From: Chlamydomonas sphaeroides
Taxonomy: Eukaryota; Chlorophyta; Chlorophyceae; Chlamydomonadales; Chlamydomonadaceae
Direction of reading: 5' to 3'
Length of the DNA: 11,715 nt
NCBI GenBank assembly: GCA_001662425.1
Contig: BDDC01001531.1
Location: 3,774-15,488, forward strand
Shown here in pieces: positions 1 through 9,200 of this stretch (within the stretch, counting starts at the first letter, position 1; every line of letters begins with the position of its first letter). Below the pieces are notes generated by a model. The model ran no database searches and was not told the origin of the DNA. It worked only from the letters and a program-made list of their open reading frames with translations. The position numbers were made by a program, and so were the translations under genes.

Positions 1-1
1 G

Positions 2-40
2 AAGGGTGGCAAGGCCGAGGACGGCTCGGCGGCCGTGTAA
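2..40 (+). CDS. 3' end of an unidentified protein gene (partial)
   Basis: Frame 2 at the left edge reads KGGKAEDGSAAV followed by TAA. The codons (AAG, GGC, GCC, GAG, GAC, GTG, stop TAA) match the GC-ending codon choice of the two complete genes in the window, while the other two frames read as arginine-rich shadow peptides. I infer a short hydrophilic C-terminal tail of a gene that starts left of the window and runs convergently towards the TPR-RING gene. Twelve residues are too few to name a family. The last bases of the coding sequence and the stop form TGTAA (36-40), the algal poly(A) motif; no other plus-strand TGTAA was found before the next gene. It could instead be a chance frame inside a 3' UTR. 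Confidence 0.5.
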   Translation, partial: KGGKAEDGSAAV

Positions 41-795
41 GGCCTCTGCTTCCCGACACGGCCCCTCGCGCCACCCCCAACAACAAACCCGGTGTTTCTT
101 AACACCACCATTGCACGGGGCCGTTATCCGCACATTGGTAGCTGCTCCCGTCAATCTGCGTTTGTACCCTTGTCGCAAGACGAGTGGCTGGCGGGGATGG
201 GGCACGGCTGACTTGCGTGGCGGAGGCATGCGCACAAGTGCGCGCGTGGCTGGCGAAGGCGGTCGTGACCTGTCTTGGCCGCACTCTCCATCTGTTGCAT
301 CAGTTGCCCTCTGCCCCTGCCTCCTCGCCCCCATCCCCGCCGCCACTGCCGCTGCGGGTGCCGGGGCGGCTCGCCGTTGTGGTGGGTGCCATATTTTTAG
401 AACCAGCGTGGAAGTCATTGAAAGGTTCCTGGGAGACGTGGTAGCCCGGGGGCTCTAAGACTTGACCGGTTAGACCGGCGGGCGCCTTGCGATGAGAGGC
501 GGGCAGCTGGGATGCGCTGCAGGCGACCGGCGCGTCCATGCCTGAGCTCGCGCCGCCAAACAATACAGGCCGCCTCGAACGCTGCAGCGATCGCGTAGAA
601 AAGCAGTCATGCCACTCCTCGGAGGACTCCGACGGAGCAAGGGCTTGCCGTGGGGGCATGGCGCGCCGGCGACCGGCCTTGCCGGGGGGAGGCAAGCGCC
701 GCACGCTCGCAGGAGCGACGCATAGCCGTGGCGTGGTTGGTGGCGTTAGCAATGGGTCAGCATGGCTGCATCAACCTCGGCGCACGACCTCAGGT
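41..795. other. Intergenic / 3' UTR region between convergent genes
   Basis: These roughly 755 bases lie between the stop codon of the left-edge gene and the poly(A) signal of the minus-strand TPR-RING gene. They probably hold the 3' UTR of the left gene plus spacer. Several open frames exist on both strands, but they are arginine/proline/alanine-rich, lack splice-compatible continuation and show no recognisable motif, as expected for chance frames in GC-rich DNA. I see no RNA gene or strong repeat here. Confidence 0.6.
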
Positions 796-810
796 CCCAA
801 TACTTTCATA

Positions 811-815
811 TTACA
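811..815 (-). terminator. TGTAA poly(A) signal of the TPR-RING gene
   Basis: The plus strand reads TTACA, so the minus strand has TGTAA, the standard nuclear polyadenylation motif of Chlamydomonas and Volvox. It is the first such motif downstream of the TPR-RING stop codon, about 455 bases away, a normal 3' UTR length for these algae. Cleavage would be expected 10-20 bases further on, near 795. Confidence 0.75.
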
Positions 816-1144
816 GCCCACCTGCGCAGCCTGCCAGCCTTGGCGCAGGCCCTCCCTCGCGCTCACATGCCATGCCCCCCACGTCCAACTCTGTGGTCTG
901 CTCACAGCGGAACCCCACCGACGCCACACATGCCCCACCCGTCATGCCGTCAGCAGTGCACAATGCTGCGATGCGCGCATGCCCATGCGCTGCCGCCCGC
1001 CCGCCAGCGGCTGTCACAGTTATTGACGACACGGAGCGCACTGCCAGCGCCCGGCTGGGGTCTGCAGCCTGGTTAGCAGGTGCGTTGCGGCCCTCCCGCG
1101 CCCAACGCAACCAGCGGGTGACCCCCCCCCAACCGACCCCTCCC

Positions 1145-1158
1145 ACACACACACACAC
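1145..1158. repeat. (AC)7 microsatellite
   Basis: Seven AC dinucleotides in a row, inside the 3' UTR of the minus-strand gene. It follows a run of C residues and may be length-polymorphic. Confidence 0.9.
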
Positions 1159-1268
1159 GCGCGTCCTCAAGGAGCCGGCGGACGTCAGAGAGCACATGTA
1201 CATTGCGCCGAGCCCCCAAACCATTCCGAGAGGATGCAAAAACGCGCGTGTGCATGCCAGCGCACGCA

Positions 1269-4200
1269 CTAGGCGGCCCCGAGCCGTCGGTCGCGCCACC
1301 AGTCTCTGGAGCGCCGCCGCCGCTGCGCGGGCGCTGCCGCAGCCAGCGCGCCGCGCGCCGCACCGCCGGCGGCGCCAGTCCCGGCGCTGTCGGTGAACGG
1401 CCACGCTTGGTGGGATGGACGAGCAGCCGACGGTGCCGATGCGCCGCGACACCGCGGCGCAGGGCCGTCGGCCACGGAGCAGGGGCTGTTCCTCAGGGCC
1501 GGGCATGTGCCGGCCGCACACAGCGCGGCGGCTGCGGGGTCGCGGCAACCGGCGCCGCCGCAGCGGCCCTCCGCCACGGGCCCCGCTGCCGCCGCTGCTC
1601 CGCGGCCCCCTGCCGCCGACCCGGCGCCGAACCCGGAGAAGCTTTCTCGCGGCGGCGCCGCCGCGGCGCTCGGGCGTGCGGCGCCGGCCGCGGGCGCGCC
1701 GGTTGGCCCGGGCGCGCCTCGCTGGAGGCTGGCGTTGTGGGTTCCAATGGAAGCGATGCTGGATCCGATGCTGGCAGCTGGATCCGTACGATGGTCGATC
1801 CAATCCGCCAGGCTCGAGGCCATGGCGGCGGAGGTGCCCGGCGACAGGACCTGTGCGCCGCTCCCGCCGCCGCCGCTGGCTTCCGCTTCTGCCGCCAAGC
1901 CCGTGCGCGACGCCGACGGCGGACCCTGCGCGCCCTCCTCCTCCTCCTCCACCGTGCCGGGCAGCGAAGTCCGCGGCATTGCCGCGGGGTCCGCCTCCGC
2001 CGCAGCGTCACCTGCCGCCGCCACCGGCGGTACTGCGGCCGCGCTGTCCAGCGCCGGCGCCAGGTTCCGGTTGGCGGTGAAGGTCCGCGCCGCCAGCGGG
2101 TGCGGCTCCAGCTGCACCGGCGGCGGCGGCAGCGGCGCCGCTGACGACGACGTCATCGATGCGTTGGCTGCTACCGACGCCGAGCCGCCGACGGAGCCGC
2201 CCCCAGGCACCGTCGCTTCGCCGTCGGTGGCGGCGTGCGCCTCCTCGTCGCCCTCGGCGATGTTGTCCAGCGACGGCGCGCCGGTGGTGGAGGCGGGCGC
2301 GAAGCGGCGGCCCAGCGGCGACTTGCCCGGCGAGGGCGCGCCGGGGCTGGCTGTGACACGGCTGGCGGCGCCGGCGATGCTGCGGAGCGCATAGCAAGGG
2401 CAGGGCACAGTGAGGGGCGTTGTGAGGGATGGGCATGGAGAGGGGCGCCAGGTGTGGGGCCCAGGCTGGGGCCCCGTTCTCGAGGCATGGGCGGGAAACC
2501 AGGAGTGGGCCCGCGGGGGTGGGCGGCTTGGAGGGTCTGGAGGGCTGGGGTAAGGTGCGGCCGGCCCCTCCAGCACTTGGGCCGCACCTCTGCGCCTCCT
2601 CGACGGTGAAGGTGCGCATGAAGTTGCCTCGCTCCACCTGCTCGATCTTGGAGTTGCAGATCGGGCAGCCGTACCTGCCGTCCGCACAAGGGGTGGGGTG
2701 TAGAATGAGGTCAGCAGCAAGCAGCCCGGTGATTACCGTAAACGTCGAGCTGCGGCTCGGCGGAGCGGACGGCCCCACGGCTCGGCCCTCGGCGCGTATG
2801 CGGAGCTCGCAGCTCGTCCCCGCCAGGCCCGCGCACGGAACCACATCCCGGCTGCTGTATGTTCGCAACTGCGCGGCGCTCACCCTCGCGCCATGAGCCC
2901 CTCGGCGCACTCGGCGCACAGCGCGGCGTGCATGCAAGGCCGCAGCCGGCACTCTGCGGGCGTATAACAAAAAGGCAGGAGGTTGTGAGAGCAGTGACAA
3001 CGGTCTCAGCGCTCTGCGGGAGATGGAGGATTGCCGCGCAGGGCCAGGAGGGCGGGCCATGGCGATGGACGTGCCCGGACCCAGGAGTGGAATAGGGAGG
3101 CTGCGCTCAGGCGATAGCCCAGCCCCGCTTGCCCCACATGCCGCAGCCCTCCGCGACCGCACCCGCACTCACCTCGCTCCGCGTCCATGCACACCATGCA
3201 CAGCTTCCGGACGGACGGCGACGGCGTGCTCTTGGGCGTGTCAACCCCCGCAAACGCGTCCTCCTCGTCCGTGCCGCCCGCGGCCGCGGCCGCGAACGCG
3301 CCGCCGCCGCCCGCCTGCGCCTTGCGGACCTGCGCCTTGAGCGCCTTGACCTGCGCGTTCTCTGCGGGCCGGCGAGAGAGCAGCGAAGAACGGAACGGGG
3401 TTGGGGGCGAGTCGCATGTGCGCTGGGACGGGCTGTGACACTTCGCGTCCTCGCCCAGCGCAGGGCGCTACACAGCCATCAGCGCCGCTGAAGCCCCCCG
3501 CCGTGCCTCACCCGGGTCCAGCCGCTCCGCCTCGCGCACGTCCTGCAGCGCCTCGTTGAACTGCCGCAGCGCCAGGCGGGCGTGGCAGCGCATCACGTAG
3601 GCCTGGGGGCAGGGGCGGAGCGCGGAGGACGGGGGCGGAGGCAAGCTGGGTGAGGCACGTACCCCGCCCCACGTCGCCCGCCTCCCAGCCCCACTCCCAC
3701 TCCAACCGCGGCCAAGGTGCTCGCATGCCGCCGCACCTGCAGCAGGTTGTTCTGCAGCTGCAGCGCCATGGTGTAGTCCCCGATGGCCAGCGCGTAGTCC
3801 TTTTCGTCAAGCCGCACGTTGCCGCGCTCCAGGTAGGCTGCGGGGCAGCGAGGGAGGGGGTGGAGAAGAGAGGACGCGGAAGAAAGGGTCGGGACAGCCG
3901 TCAAGACGTGGAGCAGTGGGCAGCGAGGCGCCGACCGAGCCAGCGGGGCAGCGGCGTGACGTCGATTACACGCCGTGTGCACTGCCCAGACCCGCCGCTA
4001 CGCCCTACGCCAGCGAAGACCCAGGCCTAGGCGTGGCGGACCGGGCTCCAGGCACCAGCCAACGCCCGATGGCGGGATGGTCCCCTTCTCCACCTCCTCA
4101 GGATCCCGCCCGCCGCCCCAGGCCCGCCATGGCTGCGGCCCTGAGGTCGCTGCCCTCCAGCAGGCGCGCGCCACTGCCGGTGCCTCCGCACCTCGTGCAT

Positions 4201-5731
4201 ATGTGGGCCAGGTCGCGATGGTGGCGTTGAACTCCTTCAGGGCCTCCGCCACCTGGTCGGGCAGGGCAGAGGAGGCGGGGCAGCGTGACACAGCGGTGGG
4301 TGCAGGATGCGGGAAGCGGGGCGGCGTGCCAGGGGGCGTGGCGGTGCGTCAGGCGGGGGCGCAACCGTGTTCGCAGGTATGGTATGGGGCACCAGCGACC
4401 TGGCAGCCACGGCCACCGCGAGGCGCTGCCCCACGGCGTCGCTAGCACGCCGCGTGTGGGACTGCCGCGGCCGCCGCAGCCCCTGATGCGGGGTGCCGCC
4501 TGGCCGGCAGGTGCCGTTGGGTCCGCTGCTGCCAGCGTGGGCCCCGGCGAGCCCCGGCTGCCGTGTGCTGCCCGCAGCAGCCGCAGCGAGCCGGTCCAGG
4601 TGAGGCGGCAGGCAGGGTGCCATGCGGAGAGTGCCAGCCTGGGCGGGGCCCCGGATGCTGCGTGCCGGCACCGCGGTACCGCACGCGGCGTGAGCCAGGG
4701 CATGGCCCAAGCGCGAGCCCCAGCGGCCTTACTGCCCGCAGCCGCGGCGGCAGCGCCGGCCCCGTCCGGCCCCATCAGCCCCTCTAGCGTGCGCTGTGTG
4801 AGCGACGCAAGCGCTGCCCGCGCCCCGGGGCGCGAGGCGCACAGAGGCGCACCGAGGCGCTGGCGCAGGGACCCTGTTGCGAGCCCCCGGCCCCCGGAGC
4901 CCGGCTGCTGCGTTCCGCGGCCGCCGGTCCGAGCGAGCGACTGACGCAGCGGCCGCCGGCCCGAGCGAGCGACTGACGCAGCGGCCGCCGGTCCGAGCGA
5001 GCGACTGACGCAGCGGCCGCCAGTCCGAGCGAGCGATTGACGCAGCGGCCGCTGGCATGCTGGCGCTCCGTGCGAGCGGCTGCCTGCCGTCCGAGCTGCC
5101 CACGCTGCACGCGCCCCGGGGGCAGAGACCCGGGCGTAGCTAGAGCATGGGCCCATGCTGCGAGCACCGTGCCCAGGCTCGGTGGCGGCGCCCACCTTGC
5201 CGGCAGAGTGGTAGGCCTGGCCTCGCAGCACCCGGGAGTCCGCGGTCACTGGCTGCGGTTTCTCGCCTGCGTGAGGGGCGGGCAGCAGGGCGGCGGGGCG
5301 AGGGGGCTCGGGAAGCGCGGCGTTGCGGCTGGCTGGGCCGGGTGCCCCCGTGCGCTGCCGGCGGGCCGCCGCTGCTGTGGATAGCAAGGCTGGTCGGGGG
5401 CTGGAGGTCGCGGCCCCCGCACACGCATGGCTGGCTTCCTGGCAGCGCGCTGGAGCTGGAGCTGCCGCGCAGGAACCCCTAGGGCTGCGCTGTCGCCTCC
5501 GTCGCCGCCCCAGCCGCGCGTCCCGCTGTGCTTCCTTCCGCATCGCGCGGCACAGCTGCGTACTTGCTGCGATAGCTGCCGCTGAGAGTAGGACGCGGGC
5601 GCAGAGTTCGCGGGCGCCATGGTGTGTCGCTCTGACACGGACGCCGCCTCATCCAAGTGCTGGTACGCACCTAATTGCCCTCCATTCGCAGAGTTGACGG
5701 GCTCCGCGTGAACGCTAGAGTTGCACCCCAT
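1269..5731 (-). CDS. MGC-anchored TPR-RING protein, probable E3 ubiquitin ligase (9 exons)
   Basis: Exons in transcript order: 5731-5564, 5252-5196, 4252-4192, 3837-3737, 3602-3512, 3361-3173, 2953-2884, 2674-2588, 2379-1269. They sum to 1,935 bases: 644 residues plus TAG, with all phases consistent. The first ATG gives MGCNSSVHAEP, a typical N-myristoylation (Gly2) and palmitoylation (Cys3) start; an in-frame TAG lies upstream with no earlier ATG. Three contiguous 34-residue TPRs follow at about 60-93, 94-127 and 128-161 (for example RGQAYHSAGKVAEALKEF, with Pro at position 32 in TPR1 and TPR3). A charged linker leads to a C3HC4 RING at 214-252: C214, C217, C229, H231, C235, C238, C249, C252, with C-x-H-x3-C spacing as in IAP and MGRN1/LOG2-type RINGs. 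Residues 276-644 are an Ala/Gly/Pro/Ser-rich tail from one exon, with an acidic run near 418-422 and a basic end. RING proteins recruit E2 enzymes and TPRs bind partner proteins, so a membrane-tethered E3 ligase is inferred; substrates are unknown. Confidence 0.9.
4253..5195 (-). other. Intron 2 of the TPR-RING gene (943 bases, repeat-bearing)
   Basis: The donor is AAG|GTGGGC at 5195 and the acceptor is CAG at 4255-4253. Splicing is phase 0 and joins residues AGK to VAEAL in the middle of TPR1, giving a perfect repeat. It is two to seven times longer than the other introns of this gene (134-354 bases). It contains the 32-base tandem array and long open frames on the minus strand that have no TPR or RING similarity and do not splice in phase. 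Confidence 0.85.
4917..5060. repeat. 32-base tandem repeat, 4.5 copies
   Basis: Copies start at 4917, 4949, 4981 and 5013, with a partial fifth at 5045-5060. Each full copy runs from a GCGGCCGC-type block through GAGCGAGCGACTGACGCA. Copies differ at only one to three positions, so the array looks recent. It lies inside intron 2 of the TPR-RING gene. Because 32 is not a multiple of three, it keeps minus-strand frames open across the array and creates artificial repetitive peptides. GCGGCCGC (a NotI palindrome) recurs at each copy start. Confidence 0.95.
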
Positions 5732-6289
5732 TCTCGATGGCGAGTGGAAGTGAGGGCTGCACGCCAAACCCTATTGCAAGGCTGCTCTATGCAGCCGATA
5801 AGCTGTCATTTCGGAGGGGACTTGCGTTGCGTCGAGAGCTTGCGCTCGGCAATACAAGCCGACGTAGGCCGCGGCTTCGCAGAGTGGCTGCAAATGTCCC
5901 AATAAGTTATCTACTGTTGTTGTTGCTAAACAAGCCGGATTCGAAGGAAGGCGACGTGCCAAGCGCAAATTGTCAGGTGCTTGTCAGGTCGCTCAAGGCA
6001 ATGTGCAGCAGAGAGCGTTGTTGTTGCTTAGTTTTTGTGTGTTTGCTTGGGGTCAGCGGGGATGGGTAGGGTCGCCCATCCGTCACACAGGTTTTCCTAG
6101 CGTGCCGTGCGAAGTTCAGTCCGTCACAGCAGCCCCATACCGTGCACGCCGTATATTTCTGCGCATGCCTTATAAACTTACGCTGTAGGGTATCGCTCCC
6201 GCCCTCTCTCGCTCCCCATCTCGCCATCGCACCCGCGCCTCTAATACACATCCAACTGCGCCGTTCGTTGACTATTGTAACTGGCTATA
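5732..6289. promoter_or_regulatory. Divergent promoter region between the TPR-RING and fibrillin genes
   Basis: 558 bases separate the two start codons, so both promoters and 5' UTRs must fit here unless an upstream non-coding exon exists. Parts are visibly less GC-rich than the rest of the window. Short repeats include a 12-base GTTGTTGTTGCT at 5916-5927 and 6017-6028, TTGTCAGGT at 5970-5978 and 5981-5989, and a small hairpin GATGGG/CCCATC at 6061-6080. No open frame here carries a recognisable motif. The leftward gene has no clear TATA box; the rightward gene has one. Confidence 0.65.
6171..6176 (+). promoter_or_regulatory. TATA box for the fibrillin gene
   Basis: TATAAA within CCTTATAAACTT, 114 bases before the ATG at 6290. 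Transcription starting about 30 bases downstream would give a 5' UTR of roughly 80-90 bases with no upstream ATG. The spacing is plausible, but the site rests on the motif alone. Confidence 0.5.
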
Positions 6290-9200
6290 ATGCGGCTTGG
6301 AGCTCCGGTACACCGGCGAGCGGAACTGGTTGCGACGACCAGCGGTCGCGCCGGGGCCCCGCTGGCGCAGCGGCCCTGGCCCGCCTCTCCATACCGCGTG
6401 CCAACGCCACCCGCCGCTGCTGGGGCGGACACACCCGGACGCACTGACCAAGCTCGATCGCAAGCCAAAGCACGAGTACGGCAGCTCGTCAGCAAGTGAG
6501 CTAGGCCGCTGCTGCACACTGCTGCTCGGCATCCACTACAAGTGTTCCTCGTGCACACGCCCCGGCACGCGTAGCTTCCGTCTTTGGCCGTGCGCCTCCT
6601 CCAGTCGCCACCCCACCATGCCCACCCCTGGAGCATCGGTGCCACGCCTGAGCCAGCGACCACGGTCTCACGCCGCCCCGGCTCCGGCCTACCGCCGTGT
6701 GCGTGCGCAGGGTCAACGCCGCCGCGCTGCCCGGCCCTGCCGACCTGGCTGCGCTGGATGCCGCGCTTGCAGAGCTGTGCCGCTACAGCCCCGTGCGTGA
6801 CACGGCCACCTCCCCGCTCATCAACGGCAGGTGCGGCGGTGCGGGTCGCGGTGCGGGTCGCGGCTCCGGATGACAGCGGGGCGAGAGGGAGACCCAGGCG
6901 GAGGCATGCGTTCTGCGGCGCCAGGCGCTGCGGTGCGGCTGGCGCTTGGGCTCGCTGGTGTTGCTGGGGCGGTCGAGACGGGACACGACGGCGCACAGCC
7001 CCCCTGCGCGATGCAGCCACCGCCCTGCGCATTAACGGCAGGCGCGGCGCCGGCAGCGGTGGTGCTGGGCCGGCCGCGGCGCGTGGGCGTGGAAGCCACT
7101 GCCCCGGCTCCGCCCGGTGTCGATGGAGGCGAGAGCTTCTGACGGCACCCTCACACCCCCCATACTCACGGGCCTTCCTCCCTTGCCTCCAGGTGGGTGC
7201 TCCTCTACACCGCCAGCTTGGGCACGCTGCGAGCCGCCACGCAGGCCGCGGCTCCCGCCGCCGCCACTGCCGCCACCACGAGCAGCCGCGGCAGCGATGG
7301 CGGCGGCGACGGCGGCGGCGGCGGCCGCACGCTGAGCGGCGCCGTGCTGGGCGGCCTGGCCTCGCCCGCGGCCTCGCCGCTGCAGCTCGCGAACGACGTG
7401 GCGTACCGCTTCTTTTACACGTGGGTGCCGTACAGCGTGGCGTACGGCGTGACTGCCACGTGTAGCGCCGTCGGCGCGGCGCGCCGCAGTACTTCTAGTG
7501 CCCCACCTCCTGTGCGCATCCCGAGCAGCTCCTGCGGTAGAGCGCGTGGGGTGTTCAGCTTTTAGGGCCGAAATAGAGTACCGCCCCGTACCCGTCGCGC
7601 CTTCGGTGATTGACGCGCAGGTCATGCGTAGGAAGAAAGTAGGGATGCGTTTACCGATGTATGGTGTGCTGTATGATACGACGTGTCACAGGGCAGCAGC
7701 AGCAGGCGCACGCGCTGCCCCGCTGCCCCGCTGCCCCGCCTATGTGCTGCGGGCTTCAACCAGCGCGCTCGCCGGTGTGCCTAGGTACCAAGGTGTCCCT
7801 CCACTGCATCCCTCTCGCCCCGCTGCCCCGCCTGCGGCCGCAGCTACGTCCCCGTGCTGGCGGGCGCGGCCGTGGGCGTGCGCGGCGCGTCGTCGGCGGG
7901 GCCCGTCAGGGCGCGAGGCAACTTCCAGGTGCGGACCGCACCGGCGAGCGGCAGCGGGCCGGCTGGCTGGCGGCGTACCGGCACGAGCTGCCGGTGTTCG
8001 CACCAAAGGCACAACAGCCCTGCGCGCCGCCGGCTCGTGGCAGCAGCGGTGGTCCCCCGTGCCCGCACCTCCCATCGCCAGGCTCGCCGTCCGTGCCGCC
8101 GCAGTGGCCGCCGTCGGTTGAGCCGCGCTGCTTTCCGCCACCACACGCGCTCCCTGCTGCCTGCTTGAAACCCACCGCTGCCCCGCCCGGCGGCAGGTGT
8201 TTGACACGGGCGCGGGCAGGGTGGAGAACCAAGCCAGGTGCGGCGGGGCAGGGCAGGGGTCAGGGGGTAGTACGGCACGTGCCGTGTACGGCAGGTGCCG
8301 TGTACGACCAGGTGTGGTATGGCAGGGGTGTGAGCATGGCGCGGTGCGGGCTGGCGTCGCATCGATGCGCGTGATTGTGTCAGCACGGGCGCGGGCCGGG
8401 TTGAGGACGAGGCCAGGTGCGGCAGGGCAAGGGTCATGGGACGGCGTACGGCAGGTGCTGTGTACGGCCGGGAGCTGCAGGGCAGGTGCGGTGCGCATGG
8501 CGCAATGCGGGATGGTGTGGCATCCACTTTATCGTGTCGTTGAGCTGTTGCACACCACCCCTGCACGGCTGGTCACCAGTGCGGCCGCCGCAACGCCTCG
8601 GCCCCGCCTCTCCCGGCCAGGTTCGAGGTAGCGGGGCGGCAGTGCCTCGTCAACGTCAACGGCACCGCGACGGCGGAGGCGCAGGTGTCGCACTGTGCGG
8701 GGCCGGCGGTGCACGTGTGCTGTGTTTCGTCGCGGTGTGCGGCAATGTGCGGGGCCGGTGTGGGTTGCTGTGTCACACGGGCAAGTGCCGGTATGCTGCA
8801 ACAGCTGCGGCCAACTGCGCCAGCTGGGCGGTCCCCCACTCATCTGGCGCCCACTCCCCGCCCCACGCCCCTCATCTGCTGCCCGTCTGCCGCACCCGCG
8901 CCCGGCCCCATCCACCCCAGGCGGTGCCGCGGCAGCGGCTGCGAGCCACCTTCACCTCCTTCGACCTGGTGGTGGACGGGGAGCGCAGGTGCTTTGGCCA
9001 AACTGTTACAACCCTTTCCCCGACATGACTGATGCCACAACGGCATCATGCCGGTCGTCATGTGCATGTGCATACTTACTGTGTGCTTGTGTCGCCACAT
9101 GCCACCTCTGTGTGTCGTGGTTGGAAACGGGTACGGGGCAGGGTTCCGCCCCAAGGCGCCTCCCACCCAAGCGCACGTCGCCCGCTGCTGTCGCAACCGG

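Larger units (their letters stand above)
796..1268 (-). other. 3' UTR of the TPR-RING gene
   Basis: This is the non-coding stretch between the TAG stop (1269-1271) and the inferred cleavage site just past the TGTAA motif. It contains an (AC)7 microsatellite at 1145-1158. Open frames crossing it on either strand have no motif and are treated as chance. The exact 3' end is inferred from the motif only. Confidence 0.6.

Noticed and set aside
811..1803. 330-residue minus-strand open frame
   Set aside because: It overlaps the real last exon in another frame and runs through the 3' UTR; it is arginine-rich with no motif.
1203..2394. Long plus-strand open frames opposite the last TPR-RING exon
   Set aside because: They are antisense shadows of a GC-rich coding exon. 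Their peptides are low-complexity, while the minus-strand frame joins in phase to the RING exon.
4733..4873. Possible 141-base cassette exon within TPR-RING intron 2
   Set aside because: It has plausible splice edges (AACAG acceptor, GTAAGG donor) and a length divisible by three, but in the required phase 0 it contains an in-frame TAG. Skipping it gives a perfect TPR1.
4098..5543. 481-residue minus-strand open frame crossing the 32-base repeats
   Set aside because: It reads through introns 1-3 in the wrong frame. Its length comes from GC-rich bias and from the repeat unit; exons with TPR motifs lie in other phases.
5665..5671. Strong donor GTGCGT inside exon 1 of the TPR-RING gene
   Set aside because: Splicing here leaves phase 1, and I found no acceptor giving an open frame that reaches the phase-0 exon at 5252. 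Reading through to the GTACGC donor at 5563 keeps phase and gives a coherent N terminus. Rare alternative use cannot be excluded.
6061..6080. GATGGG/CCCATC hairpin as a terminator or riboswitch
   Set aside because: Only a six-base stem in a eukaryotic promoter region; too short to claim a structured RNA.
8936..8988. Alternative acceptor for fibrillin exon 7
   Set aside because: The CAG at 8933-8935 is in frame and would drop five residues (AVPRQ). The upstream CAG at 8918-8920 has the better pyrimidine tract and was preferred; both may be used.
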